64,000 nucleotides of DNA from assembly GCF_023824195.1 (NCBI RefSeq), contig NZ_CP085442.1:4859501-4923500 (forward strand), given 5' to 3'. This document shows positions 28,581 to 36,899 of this stretch, piece after piece. How positions within the stretch are numbered: the first letter of the stretch is position 1; the number at the start of each line of letters is the position of its first letter. Made by a program: the position numbers and the translations under genes. The notes under the pieces were generated by a model that was given only the letters and a program-made list of their open reading frames with translations, searched no databases and was not told the origin of the DNA. Source of the stretch: Priestia megaterium (lineage in GTDB: Bacteria > Bacillota > Bacilli > Bacillales > Bacillaceae_H).

Positions 28581-28712
28581 GCAGTTGATTGGAGGGCAAG
28601 GCGAAGACTCCTGCGGGAACAGCGGAACAGGTGAGACCCCGCAGAAGCGCAAGCGACGAGGAGGCTCAGCGGCCGCCCGCGGAAAGCGAAGCCTTGCACG
28701 GAAATCAACTGC
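28581..28712. repeat. GC-rich 132-bp palindromic core of the composite repeat
   Basis: Ends are inverted: GCAGTTGATTGGAGGGCAAGGC at the left pairs with GCCTTGCACGGAAATCAACTGC at the right. Inside are GAAGACTCCTGCGGGAAC, CCCGCAGAAGCGCAAGCGACG and GAGGCTCAGCGGCCGCCCGCGG, with nested complementarity (CCTGCGGG against CCCGCAG). Confidence 0.75.
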
Positions 28713-28826
28713 GGTCGAGCAGGCAGTCCAGATTATATATCCATATTGTTCACCTTTGGACGGGATTCATTTCGTTACGTCCCAGCCTCTTTTTTTTATT
28801 ATTTTAAAAAAACAACGTTCACTTTC

Positions 28827-28855
28827 TTGACTTTCACTTTTATTTATTTTATATT
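28827..28855 (+). promoter_or_regulatory. Promoter of the marR-nitroreductase pair
   Basis: TTGACT (28827-28832), a 17-nt spacer, TATATT (28850-28855). Confidence 0.8.
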
Positions 28856-28887
28856 AGTTGATATATCAAACATTGATGTATCAACTA
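28855..28887. promoter_or_regulatory. MarR-type operator, 33-bp palindrome
   Basis: TAGTTGATATATCAA and TTGATGTATCAACTA form a 33-bp near-perfect palindrome that starts in the -10 element and covers the start site. MarR proteins of this kind bind such TTGATATATCAA-like sites, so autoregulation is likely. Confidence 0.8.
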
Positions 28888-28929
28888 TTAATTCATCAAT
28901 AAATATCATAGAAAAAGGGAGCGACTTTC

Positions 28930-29367
28930 TTGTCACATTCATGTTCTGAAAAAGCAAATGTTCTGTATGCTCTGCAAGAAGTTAATAAACAAATTAATCA
29001 AAAGTTTGAGCATTGTACCGGTGTTAGCCAATCACGTCTTGATATTTTACATCAGCTTTATGAAACAGGTGAAATGAGTCAAAAGGCGCTTCAACAGCAA
29101 GTAAACATTGACAATGCTGCAATTACAAGGCATTTAAAGCAGCTCGAAGAAAGAGATGTTGTATCACGCCGTAAAAATCCTGATGACAACCGCGTAACAT
29201 TTGTAAAGCTTACGAAAAGCGGACATGAAAAAATCGGTGCATTTCGAAACGAAAAAGCTCGCTTTATTGATGAAGCATTTAAAGATTTCAGCGAAGAAGA
29301 ACAGCTGCTTCTTTCCAAAATGCTGGAGCGTTTAAAAGTAAACATTTCGGCCATTGAACGGTCATAA
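28930..29367 (+). CDS. MarR family regulator (YdgJ-like)
   Basis: Winged-helix regulator of 145 residues. The DNA-binding region reads MSQKALQQQVNIDNAAITRHLKQLEERDVV and then the wing RRKNPDDNRVTFVKLT (about 50-95). The TTG start at 28930 is placed by AAAGGGAGCG. Cys residues are confined to positions 5 and 26 in the N-terminal region, which could be redox sensors, but this is inference. A 33-bp palindrome sits on its promoter, and a nitroreductase gene follows by 27 nt, so it probably represses both. Confidence 0.9.
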   Translation: MSHSCSEKANVLYALQEVNKQINQKFEHCTGVSQSRLDILHQLYETGEMSQKALQQQVNIDNAAITRHLKQLEERDVVSRRKNPDDNRVTFVKLTKSGHEKIGAFRNEKARFIDEAFKDFSEEEQLLLSKMLERLKVNISAIERS

Positions 29368-29394
29368 CATTTTTAACATAAAGGAGAGTTCATC

Positions 29395-30036
29395 ATGACA
29401 CAAACAAAAACACTAAACAATGATTTCCAAGATATTATTACAGGGCGCAGATCTATTCGTTATTACGATCCATCTGTTAAAATCAGCCGTGAAGAAATGA
29501 AAGAAATTTTAACAGAAGCAACTCTAGCTCCATCTTCTGTTAATGCACAGCCTTGGCGCTTTCTAGTAATTGATAGCCCTGAAGGAAAAGAAACACTAGC
29601 TCCGCTTGCTAAATTTAATCAATCACAAGTAGAAACATCAGCAGCTGTTATCGCTATATTCGGCGATTTAAAAAGTGAAGAAAATTTAGATGAAATTTAC
29701 GACAAAGCTGTTGAACTAGGCTATATGCCACAAGAAATTAGAGATATGCAAATTCCTAAAATCAAAGCGCACTACGCAGCTGCTTCTGAGGAATTAAATA
29801 AAGAAACAGTATTAATTGACGGCGGTTTAGTATCCATGCAGTTAATGCTTGCTGCACGTGCTCATGGTTATGATACAAACGCTATCGGCGGCTATGAAAA
29901 AGATCAAATCGCCGAAGCATTTGGTTTAGACAAAGAGCGCTATGCACCGGTTATGTTACTTTCAATCGGCAAAGCAGCAAATAGCGGTTACCCATCTGTA
30001 CGTTTACCAATCGAAAAAGTAGCTCAATTTAGATAA
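29395..30036 (+). CDS. Nitroreductase family protein (YdgI-like)
   Basis: FMN-dependent NAD(P)H oxidoreductase of 213 residues. Typical N-terminus IITGRRSIRYYDPSVKISREEM with Arg residues for FMN, then APSSVNAQPWRFLVIDSPEG, and near the C-terminus ARAHGYDTNAIGGYEKDQIAEAFG. Strongly resembles B. subtilis YdgI, which neighbours the MarR gene ydgJ. It reduces nitro compounds or quinones in the family; the natural substrate is unknown. The ATG at 29395 follows AAAGGAGAGTTCATC. Terminator at 30038. Confidence 0.92.
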   Translation: MTQTKTLNNDFQDIITGRRSIRYYDPSVKISREEMKEILTEATLAPSSVNAQPWRFLVIDSPEGKETLAPLAKFNQSQVETSAAVIAIFGDLKSEENLDEIYDKAVELGYMPQEIRDMQIPKIKAHYAAASEELNKETVLIDGGLVSMQLMLAARAHGYDTNAIGGYEKDQIAEAFGLDKERYAPVMLLSIGKAANSGYPSVRLPIEKVAQFR

Positions 30037-30037
30037 T

Positions 30038-30070
30038 AAAAAAGGTGCTGTGTATTCAGCACCTTTTTTT
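30038..30070. terminator. Terminator between the nitroreductase gene and moaD
   Basis: AGGTGCTG-TGTATT-CAGCACCT flanked by A and T runs; it can serve both convergent transcripts. Confidence 0.9.
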
Positions 30071-30073
30071 ATT

Positions 30074-30307
30074 TTATCCTCCACTAACGGGCGGAATGAA
30101 TGCAACTGTATCTCCCGTTCCAATGGTTTCTTCATCTGTTACAAACTCTTCGTTGACTGCTGTCATCGTTTGATTCAGAGAGGACAGCTTATATGTTTTT
30201 TGCACATACTCCTTTAATTCCTTCACTGTTATATCTTTCTTATCAATTGTTACCTGTTCCACTCCAGCCTCTTCACGTATAGCAGCGAAAAATAATACGT
30301 TAATCAT
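30074..30307 (-). CDS. moaD: Molybdopterin synthase small subunit
   Basis: Ubiquitin-like sulfur carrier of 77 residues ending in the required Gly-Gly (FIPPVSGG). MoeB adenylates the C-terminus, it is then thiocarboxylated, and MoaE uses the sulfur to make molybdopterin. Last gene of moeB-moeA-mobB-moaE-moaD, 2 nt after moaE. The ATG at 30307 follows AAGGAGATGTAAAA inside the end of moaE. Length and ending are typical. Confidence 0.96.
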   Translation of the reverse strand: MINVLFFAAIREEAGVEQVTIDKKDITVKELKEYVQKTYKLSSLNQTMTAVNEEFVTDEETIGTGDTVAFIPPVSGG

Positions 30308-30309
30308 TT

Positions 30310-30774
30310 TTACATCTCCTTCAATGGCTTTCCTTCAGGATATTGTTTCGTTTCTAACTGATCTCCAATCCATTTTGTTCCGTCTTCCCAAAATTCCTTT
30401 TTCCAAATTGGCACAATTTGCTTAATACGTTCAATAGCATACTCGTTTGCTTCATAGGCTGTTTTGCGATGGGGAGAAGAAACGGCAATAACTACTGCAA
30501 TCTCTGTTATATCAAGCTTCCCAATTCGATGAGTAATAGCTGTCAAAGCATCCGGCCACCTTTCCTGAATTTCGTCACCAATTTGGCTGAGCATTTTCAC
30601 TGCCATTGGCACATAGGCTTGATATTCAAGAGAGAGCGTCTTTTTGCCTTTTGTAAATTCTCTTACTGTTCCAATAAATGTTGTAATAGCTCCGGCTTCT
30701 CTTCTAGAAACTTTTTCAATTATTTCATCTACCACGATTGGCTGATTTACTACTTCAAATAAGTGCTGATTCAT
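30310..30774 (-). CDS. moaE: Molybdopterin synthase catalytic subunit
   Basis: Large subunit of molybdopterin synthase, 154 residues; transfers sulfur from MoaD to precursor Z. Family motifs: GAITTFIGTVREFTKGKK near residue 30, LEYQAYVPMA, HRIGKLDITEIAVVIAVSSPHRKTAYEA, and the catalytic lysine region IVPIWKKEFWEDGTKWI. It overlaps mobB by 4 nt (ATGA) and is coupled to moaD. Confidence 0.97.
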   Translation of the reverse strand: MNQHLFEVVNQPIVVDEIIEKVSRREAGAITTFIGTVREFTKGKKTLSLEYQAYVPMAVKMLSQIGDEIQERWPDALTAITHRIGKLDITEIAVVIAVSSPHRKTAYEANEYAIERIKQIVPIWKKEFWEDGTKWIGDQLETKQYPEGKPLKEM

Positions 30775-31298
30775 CTTCTTTCCCCCGCTTCTTTCAATAA
30801 AAAATTAAGATAAAGCTCTTCTTCTTGTAAGTGAAATATTGGATATGCTCGCTGCACTTCTTTTTTAAGCGGAACGTGACTAATCACGCATATAATATGG
30901 GTTAGAGAGGAAAGTAGAGCTAGATCTTCTTCACTTCGAATTAAGACTACTTTTCGATAAGATTCCTTTTTATATCCTTCAACAAAGATGACATCTGGCG
31001 AGAAAAATTGATAAAAATCAATCAGTTTTTTTAGACTCCAGTCTTTACTATCTGCCGTAAGCTGTAGAATTCCATCTCCTTCTACACCTGCCACATCAGC
31101 ACCTGCTTGATGGTGACGCTGACTGTCTTTTAGCTGACTGCTACTATCTGGAGGTCCGCCGTGTCCATGGTGCTTGATAGAACCTACACGTAGATCGAAT
31201 TGTTTCGCCTTTTTAATTAACTTTTCCACTAAAGTAGTTTTGCCGCTGTTTTGAAATCCAACTACTTGTAAAACGGTGCAACGTGCTACCAAGGCCAT
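30771..31298 (-). CDS. mobB: Molybdopterin-guanine dinucleotide biosynthesis protein B
   Basis: P-loop GTPase-like protein of 175 residues that assists guanylation of the molybdenum cofactor by MobA. Walker A is GFQNSGKTTL near residue 14, and the conserved SIKHHGHG follows at about 40. Overlaps moeA by 13 nt and moaE by 4 nt, so it is tightly coupled. The ATG at 31298 lies after GGAAGTGA. The partner mobA is 2.4 kb away on the other strand. Confidence 0.94.
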   Translation of the reverse strand: MALVARCTVLQVVGFQNSGKTTLVEKLIKKAKQFDLRVGSIKHHGHGGPPDSSSQLKDSQRHHQAGADVAGVEGDGILQLTADSKDWSLKKLIDFYQFFSPDVIFVEGYKKESYRKVVLIRSEEDLALLSSLTHIICVISHVPLKKEVQRAYPIFHLQEEELYLNFLLKEAGERR

Positions 31299-32551
31299 TC
31301 ACTTCCTTGTACGTCATCTAGCAATAAGACATCAACCAGCATTCCTTCCTTGTATCCTCTCGTTCCTCCAGGAAATATAATTAACGTATCCGCATGAGCT
31401 AAAGACGAAACCGCACTAGATTTTGTAAAGCTTAATGGAGAAGCAATCAGCTGTCCTTCCCTGTACGAAAGCCTGCCAGATACAAAACGCATAAAAGGAT
31501 TTGGCTTTAAAAAATCTTTTCCTAACAAAGCTTTTTCTTTCCGAAGATGAGGGGTTCTTTTCCCCGCATATGTACTGATTACCGGACGAGCCAGAAGTTC
31601 AAAACCGACGTAGCACGCTGTAGGGTTCCCCGATAAGCCAAATAAAAGCTTCTCTTCCATACGTGCAACTGTTGTCACACTGCCTGGTCTCATCGCTATT
31701 TTGTTAAAAAGAACTTCCGCTTGTAATTGTTTATACACATCCGGTAGATAATCATAGTCTCCTACTGAAACACCGCCCGTTGTAATCAGCATGTCTACTT
31801 CTGATAGCGCAGATTTTACCGCGCTGTAGCACTGATTTAAATCATCGGGCATAACACCAAAATATTTCACTTTCCCTCCGGCTTTTTCAATTTGTGCACG
31901 AAGCATATGAGCATTGCTATTACGAATTTTACCTAGCTGAACAGGATCACTCACTTCCACTAGTTCACTTCCCGTTGCAAGTATTCCAACTATAGGCTTT
32001 TTGAAGACAGCTACTTTACTATAGCCAAATGTGGCTAGTAGAGCAGCTACTCCCGGTGTGATATACGTTCCTTTTGACGCGAGCACAGTACCTTTTGTTG
32101 TTTCTTCTCCTTGAAAAGAAATGTTATCTCCGCTGTTAAACGAACGCTTGATTTGAACGATGGGCTGATTGTCTCTCGTATATTCTTTTGTTACTTCAAG
32201 CATCGCAACTGCATCGCAGCCTTTTGGAATAGGAGCTCCTGTCATAATACGCACAGCCTGCATGGCGTTGACTCTAGGTTCAAAGATAGAACCTGCTCCT
32301 ATCTCTCCTCGAACAACCAGTTCTACTGGATGAAGTGATGATGCCTCTTTCGTATCTTGTGACCGAACGGCAAAACCATCATATGGAGAACGATCAAAAG
32401 CAGGAATATCATGATCTGCCATTAAATCTTCAGCTAAAAATCTGCCGTGAGCTTCTTCAAGCGCAATGATTTCTTGCTTTCTGTTTTTTGCATACTGCAT
32501 CACTCGCCCAACGCATTCTCCGACAGGGATAGGAGTTCGCTTTTCTTTCAT
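31286..32551 (-). CDS. moeA: Molybdopterin molybdenumtransferase
   Basis: Inserts molybdate into adenylated molybdopterin. The protein is 421 residues, with MoeA domain hallmarks FDRSPYDGFAVRSQD, IMTGAPIPKGCDAVAMLE, and the molybdopterin-binding fold ITTGGVSVGDYDYL, followed by LFGLSGNPTACYVGFELL and a C-terminal beta domain. The start at 32551 is fixed by AAAGGAGTG; a TTG/GTG-type start at 32572 would overlap moeB. Second gene of the moe-moa operon. Confidence 0.95.
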   Translation of the reverse strand: MKEKRTPIPVGECVGRVMQYAKNRKQEIIALEEAHGRFLAEDLMADHDIPAFDRSPYDGFAVRSQDTKEASSLHPVELVVRGEIGAGSIFEPRVNAMQAVRIMTGAPIPKGCDAVAMLEVTKEYTRDNQPIVQIKRSFNSGDNISFQGEETTKGTVLASKGTYITPGVAALLATFGYSKVAVFKKPIVGILATGSELVEVSDPVQLGKIRNSNAHMLRAQIEKAGGKVKYFGVMPDDLNQCYSAVKSALSEVDMLITTGGVSVGDYDYLPDVYKQLQAEVLFNKIAMRPGSVTTVARMEEKLLFGLSGNPTACYVGFELLARPVISTYAGKRTPHLRKEKALLGKDFLKPNPFMRFVSGRLSYREGQLIASPLSFTKSSAVSSLAHADTLIIFPGGTRGYKEGMLVDVLLLDDVQGSEWPW

Positions 32552-32568
32552 TCTTTTCACTCCTTTAC

Positions 32569-33585
32569 TCATCCTAGTAAACGATAATATAAGCTTCTTG
32601 CAAATTGAATATCATTCGTTCCATGAATAAATACACGGCCATCTTGAAAAATTACAAAGCGCTGCTCTGGAAGCTGACATGACAGAAGATATGGATTACG
32701 GTCTACTTTCCCCTGTTTTTTTAACCGTTTTTCCAATTCATCGAAGTTGTACAAATGGCGCTGCGAGGGTCTGATTTGAACCGTCTCTCTGCCGCACAGA
32801 ACTTCTGTTTTAAGCTGATTTTCATACGCTAAGTACGGATATGTTCGGGTCGATCCGCAAGAAGAACATTTATCACTTTTCATTTTGCTCGTCTTAAATT
32901 CAGCGTGCTGATTATTCCAGACGTCAAAGGTTAGAAATGTGTGGCGCAAAGCTTCAACATCTTCGACTAAAATTTTTAATGCTTCGGTTATTTGATAGGC
33001 TGCCACGATTTGAACAGCTGGACTAATAATTCCTGCTGTCTCACAGGTTGCTCCTCCGACAGGCACTTTTTTCAATATGCAGTGCAGACAAGGGGTTACA
33101 TTTGGGATAACGGTATAAGTGGTGCCATAACTCCCTACACATGAGCCGTATATCCAAGGAACTTCATACTTATGTGACAAATCATTTAAAATAAAACGGA
33201 TGTCGAAATTGTCTGTCGCATCGATGATCACATCAGCTGTTTGGACGATACTTTCTAAATTAGCAGGCTGAGCATCCATCACCAGCGCTTCAACCTTCAC
33301 TTCCATGTTTATTTGACACAAACGATTTTTTGCTGCTACAGCTTTAGGTAGTTTGTTTTGCGCATCTTGTTCTGTATAAAGCTGCTGACGCTGTAGATTA
33401 CTCCATTCTACATAATCACGATCTACAAGAGTCAATTTTCCAATTCCAGCACGAACGAGGGCTTCTGCGCTAGCACTGCCCAGAGCTCCTGCACCTACAA
33501 CTAAAACATGCTTGCTTCTAATTTGCTGCTGCCCTTTACTTCCAATTGGCTGGAAAAGCTGCTGACGTGAATAACGTTCTGTCAC
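32569..33585 (-). CDS. moeB: Molybdopterin-synthase adenylyltransferase (MoeB/ThiF family)
   Basis: E1-like enzyme of 338 residues that adenylates the C-terminal glycine of MoaD. The nucleotide-binding motif VVGAGALGSASAEALVRAG is near residue 30, then VDRDYVEWSNLQRQQLY, DATDNFDIRFILND, and the Cys region GATCETAGIISPAVQIVAA. One CxxC pair (KCSSCG) is seen for zinc. A 70-residue C-terminal extension is present. The GTG start at 33585 follows AAAGGGAGAG. It heads the operon and diverges from mobA. A thiamine role (ThiF) cannot be excluded, but context favours MoeB. Confidence 0.9.
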   Translation of the reverse strand: MTERYSRQQLFQPIGSKGQQQIRSKHVLVVGAGALGSASAEALVRAGIGKLTLVDRDYVEWSNLQRQQLYTEQDAQNKLPKAVAAKNRLCQINMEVKVEALVMDAQPANLESIVQTADVIIDATDNFDIRFILNDLSHKYEVPWIYGSCVGSYGTTYTVIPNVTPCLHCILKKVPVGGATCETAGIISPAVQIVAAYQITEALKILVEDVEALRHTFLTFDVWNNQHAEFKTSKMKSDKCSSCGSTRTYPYLAYENQLKTEVLCGRETVQIRPSQRHLYNFDELEKRLKKQGKVDRNPYLLSCQLPEQRFVIFQDGRVFIHGTNDIQFARSLYYRLLG

Positions 33586-33746
33586 TCTTTTCTCTCCCTT
33601 TCTCTTTCAATCTCTGGCTTCACTATCTATTCCTTCGTCAAAGATATTTCTTTAAAAACATGCTATTATACACATAAAGCTAAGCTGCTTTACAGAGGCA
33701 TTTTTGCATAAATATACAAATATATTTTGATGGAGGTATTTAATAA

Positions 33747-34316
33747 ATGTCCATTGCCGGTATTGTATTAGCAGGAGGAAAATCTTCTCGCTACGGTCAA
33801 CCAAAGATGTTTGAAACCTATAACAAGAAATCATTTTACGAATATAGTATAGATGCATTAAAAGAAAATCACGTCACACCTATACTTGTGTCTACCAACC
33901 AAGATTTACTCCCTTATTTTCAAAGAAAGGATGTTGCATTTGCAGTTGAAAAATGCCCGTATCAAGGACCTTTGTATGCAATTCATCACGCTTTAACTGC
34001 CATCGATTGCTGCGCTGAATGGTTCTTTATTCTTTCTTGCGATATTCCTTTTATTAATGCTAAGTTTGTTCATCACATGATCACACTGACTCAAACGGAC
34101 TCACCTGACATTGTTCTTCCTGTTCAGCCTGATCACATTCACCCGCTTCTAGCACTCTATCACCGTAGAACGCTTCCTCTTATTGAACAACTCGTTACAC
34201 AAGGTGAAAGAAGGCTTACACAATTGTTGAATCAGACAAACGTCCTTCGCGTGCCTTTTTCAGCAGAAGATCCCACTTTTATAAATGTGAATCATCGCAG
34301 TGATTGGCATGTATAA
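33747..34316 (+). CDS. mobA: Molybdenum cofactor guanylyltransferase
   Basis: Nucleotidyltransferase of 189 residues that attaches GMP to the molybdenum cofactor, making the dinucleotide form used by formate dehydrogenase. N-terminal IAGIVLAGGKSSRYGQPKM is the GTP-binding signature, and FFILSCDIPFI carries the metal-binding Asp. The ATG at 33747 follows GATGGAGGTATTTAATAA. Transcribed divergently from moeB and convergent with moaA (12-nt gap). Confidence 0.94.
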   Translation: MSIAGIVLAGGKSSRYGQPKMFETYNKKSFYEYSIDALKENHVTPILVSTNQDLLPYFQRKDVAFAVEKCPYQGPLYAIHHALTAIDCCAEWFFILSCDIPFINAKFVHHMITLTQTDSPDIVLPVQPDHIHPLLALYHRRTLPLIEQLVTQGERRLTQLLNQTNVLRVPFSAEDPTFINVNHRSDWHV

Positions 34317-34328
34317 AGCTTTTTTGAA

Positions 34329-35354
34329 TTATCCACCAATATGAGACATTTCCACTTTTTCAGCGCCTTGGACCTGTCTTCCGTTAGCTCGTTCGTCTGA
34401 GTAACGATCTTTCCGATGATTCCAGATATCAGAAATGGTGTCACAAACAGTACGATCAGATGCTTCTGACCGTATCAGTGTCCGGAGGTCATATCCTTTT
34501 GACGCGAACAAACAGGTATAGAGCTTTCCTTCAGCCGATACTCTTGCGCGTGAACAAGTGGAACAGAATGAATCTGTGACAGATGAAATGATACCAACTT
34601 CCTCTTCTGTCCCGACGTACCGATACCTGGTGGCTACTTCTCCCGTATAATGAGGTAGAATTTCTTCAAGAGGCATTTCTTGTCCAACTATATCAAGAAT
34701 TTGTTTCTTTGTTATAACCTCATCCATTTTCCATCCGTTTGAATTTCCAACATCCATATATTCAATGAAACGCAGCGTATGTTTTTTGTCTTTAAAATAT
34801 TGGGCCATCGGAAGAATATCCTGCTCATTCTTGCCTTTTTGAACAACCATGTTTATTTTGACTGAAATCCCCACAAGAGCTGCTGCTTCTATTCCTTCTA
34901 ATACTCGTTTTACGCTTCCTCGATTTCCATTCAGCTCTTGAAACCTCACTTCATCAAGTGAGTCTAAACTAACAGTTACTCTTGATAACCCCGCTTTTGA
35001 TAAGGCTTCTGCATGCTTCTTTAACAGTGAACCGTTTGTTGTTATGGCAATATCATCTATACCCTCAATTTGCTTCAGACGATTGATTAGATCTGGCAAG
35101 CCTTTTCTTAGCAGCGGCTCTCCTCCCGTTATACGCACTTTTTTCACTCCTAGCGATGCGAATAATCTAGTGAGTCTCTCTAATTCATCAAACGAAAGAA
35201 TGTTTTCGGCAGGTAAAAATGGATAGTCTGCCCCAAAAATTTCTTCAGGCATACAATATCGACAGCGAAAGTTACAGCGATCTGTTACTGACAAACGCAA
35301 GTCTCGTAAAGGACGCTTTAAAGTATCAACTATAGCGTATGACATCTGCCTCAT
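34329..35354 (-). CDS. moaA: GTP 3',8-cyclase (MoaA)
   Basis: Radical SAM enzyme for the first step of molybdenum cofactor synthesis. The 341-residue protein has the N-terminal cluster motif [10 protein letters not shown] and a C-terminal cluster [19 protein letters not shown], and ends in the functional Gly-Gly tail (HIGG). It lies 37 nt after fdhD and is probably co-transcribed. ATG 35354 is close to GAGAGGAG; ATG 35345 is an alternative start. The partner MoaC is not in this window. Confidence 0.96.
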   Translation of the reverse strand: MRQMSYAIVDTLKRPLRDLRLSVTDRCNFRCRYCMPEEIFGADYPFLPAENILSFDELERLTRLFASLGVKKVRITGGEPLLRKGLPDLINRLKQIEGIDDIAITTNGSLLKKHAEALSKAGLSRVTVSLDSLDEVRFQELNGNRGSVKRVLEGIEAAALVGISVKINMVVQKGKNEQDILPMAQYFKDKKHTLRFIEYMDVGNSNGWKMDEVITKKQILDIVGQEMPLEEILPHYTGEVATRYRYVGTEEEVGIISSVTDSFCSTCSRARVSAEGKLYTCLFASKGYDLRTLIRSEASDRTVCDTISDIWNHRKDRYSDERANGRQVQGAEKVEMSHIGG

Positions 35355-35391
35355 CTCTCCTCTCTCTAGCTGTCAGCTTCTCCACAGCAGA

Positions 35392-36189
35392 TTAACTCTC
35401 TCTTAAAATTCTTTCCGGGCATGTATAAATATTCAACGAATTATTTCGAATAAACCCTACCGTTGTAATTCCCAATTCTTCTGCTAGATTTAAAGCAAGT
35501 TCAGTCGGGGCGGATTTTGAAAGAACCACTTCACACCCGATCTTCGCTACTTTCAACAAAATTTCTGAAGAAATACGGCCGCTGAAAACGACTACTTTAT
35601 CTCTAATTGAAATATGGTGTTTTAAGCAATACCCGTATAGTTTATCTAGAGCGTTATGCCTACCAATGTCCATTCTGCTAAGCATAAAACCATTTTTATC
35701 ACAAATGGCAGCGTTATGAACGCCACCCGTTTCTTGAAACGTAGCAGCAGATTGCTGCAGCTTATTCATCAATTGAAAACAATCCTTACTTGAAAGTTCT
35801 ACCGATATATCATTCATTTTTTTAGCAGTCAGCGCATCATTTATAAAGACAAACCCTTGTCTGCTCGCCCCGCAGCAAGACGTGATATATCGTTTATTTT
35901 GAAGGTTTTGAAAATACGGGTTTAATTTATCTATTGTAACATGAACATACCCTTCTTTTTCTTGAACCCATATGTTTTTAATGTCTTTGTATGCTCGAAT
36001 AACCCCTTCAGATGCTAAATAGCCAATTACCATATCTTCAATGTATTGTGGGCTACATACCATCGTGACAAACTCTTCTTCATTAATTTTCACGGTCACA
36101 GGAAACTCCGTTACAATTTTATCTTCCACGCTTTCCATTTGACCATTTTTAAATCTAAGAACTGTACGCTTCTTAACGGTCGAGTTCAT
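35392..36189 (-). CDS. fdhD: Formate dehydrogenase accessory sulfurtransferase
   Basis: Sulfur carrier of 265 residues that inserts sulfur into the molybdenum cofactor of formate dehydrogenase. The Cys-containing motif ITSCCGASRQGFVF is near residue 103, and the FdhD element GGVHNAAICDKNGFMLSRMDIGRHNALDKLYG follows. The ATG at 36189 follows AAAAGGAGACATCAC. It sits between a DUF2294 gene (15 nt) and moaA, about 700 nt from the enzyme it serves on the opposite strand. Confidence 0.95.
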   Translation of the reverse strand: MNSTVKKRTVLRFKNGQMESVEDKIVTEFPVTVKINEEEFVTMVCSPQYIEDMVIGYLASEGVIRAYKDIKNIWVQEKEGYVHVTIDKLNPYFQNLQNKRYITSCCGASRQGFVFINDALTAKKMNDISVELSSKDCFQLMNKLQQSAATFQETGGVHNAAICDKNGFMLSRMDIGRHNALDKLYGYCLKHHISIRDKVVVFSGRISSEILLKVAKIGCEVVLSKSAPTELALNLAEELGITTVGFIRNNSLNIYTCPERILRES

Positions 36190-36204
36190 GTGATGTCTCC
36201 TTTT

Positions 36205-36549
36205 TTAAATAATGTTTTTATCAAAAACGAATACGGAAACCGCTATATTTTCTTTTATTTTCATATCTGAAAATAAATTAACCAACTTTGCCCCTACCAA
36301 TTCTTCTAGCCCTTCCGGCGGATTCGATGCATATACATCTTGGATCATTTTTGTTCGAGCTAGATGAACCATGTCACATCCTTCAGCAGTGCTTGCAATA
36401 AATGTTTCTGTCGGAGTTAAATTTCCATACAGTGTTGAGACAGCCATATTTTCAACAAAAACCGTATGTATTCTTTCCGGTCCTTTTCCAAATAAATCTT
36501 TTCGAAGCTTCCGAATAATATCATTAAATTCATGAATAGTTTTTGACAT
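36205..36549 (-). CDS. DUF2294 / MpsC-family protein
   Basis: Protein of 114 residues. The arrangement LRKDLFGKGPERIHTVFVENMAV followed by LTPTETFIA matches DUF2294 (Pfam MpsC, named for the staphylococcal membrane-potential system), as I recall the family. No membrane segment is present. The ATG at 36549 is chosen over 36588, for which there is no ribosome site. The gene leads into fdhD and moaA with short gaps, so it is probably part of the formate dehydrogenase maturation operon; its function there is unknown. Confidence 0.8.
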   Translation of the reverse strand: MSKTIHEFNDIIRKLRKDLFGKGPERIHTVFVENMAVSTLYGNLTPTETFIASTAEGCDMVHLARTKMIQDVYASNPPEGLEELVGAKLVNLFSDMKIKENIAVSVFVFDKNII

Positions 36550-36672
36550 AATCAACGCTCTCCCACCGATTAAAATTAAATTGTGCATTTTATTCCTACA
36601 GTTTTTTTATCATAAATCAACACTTTAAAAAATAAAAGCCTAAAATCTTTGCAGCAAAACTTTTGAAGAGAG

Positions 36673-36701
36673 TTGTGCATTTAAAAACGTAGCGATATAA
36701 T
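36673..36701 (+). promoter_or_regulatory. Candidate promoter of the formate dehydrogenase operon
   Basis: TTGTGC (36673-36678), a 17-nt spacer, TATAAT (36696-36701). It would give a leader of about 190 nt before the coding region. Confidence 0.6.
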
Positions 36702-36707
36702 TATAGA

Positions 36708-36890
36708 TAACCGAGATGGAATAATAATAATAATGAATTGTTATTACTCTATCACTTTTTCTTAACGATATAAATGGGCCGGATTGGCATATTAGTAAGA
36801 CCTGCTAGTAAACTATTCCACCATGATTGCACTTCCCTTATTTGATTAGGCGTGTGTATTCATGGTGGTTTTTTGTTTTTATATAAAGGA
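36708..36890 (+). promoter_or_regulatory. Structured leader of the formate dehydrogenase operon
   Basis: About 180 nt between the candidate promoter and the ribosome site. It holds a small hairpin (TAATAATGAATTGTTATTA), a GGGCCGGATTGGC segment, a short direct repeat of TAGTAA (36793-36812 region), and a terminator at its end. This layout is that of an attenuated leader, and no known riboswitch class was recognised. Confidence 0.5.
36818..36875 (+). terminator. Leader terminator before the formate dehydrogenase gene
   Basis: CCACCATGA (36818-36826) pairs with TCATGGTGG (36860-36868), extended by TGCAC with GTGTA, followed by TTTTTTG. It ends 25 nt before the start codon, so read-through is needed for expression. 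Confidence 0.75.
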
Positions 36891-36899
36891 GGAAAACAA

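Larger units (their letters stand above)
28454..28787. repeat. Composite palindromic intergenic element (outer limits)
   Basis: Bounded by inverted copies GCCTGGGAC (28454-28462) and GTCCCAGCC (28779-28787). It encloses the bcrC terminator hairpin, a GC-rich 132-bp palindromic block (28581-28712), and a right arm whose minus-strand reading is GGCTGGGACGTAACG...ATCCCGTCC. I recognise the GGCTGGGAC and CCTGCGGGAACAG type sequences as a dispersed intergenic repeat of Bacillaceae chromosomes, non-coding and much richer in GC than its flanks. The small frames through it are not genes. Confidence 0.7.

Noticed and set aside
28472..28830. Several small frames on both strands over the composite repeat
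   Set aside because: They run through GC-rich palindromic repeat sequence, have no ribosome sites, and translate to low-complexity peptides rich in Arg, Ser and Gly.
36852..36899. Upstream start for formate dehydrogenase (16 extra residues)
   Set aside because: These codons cross the leader terminator; the ATG at 36900 has an AAAGGAGG site 7 nt upstream.
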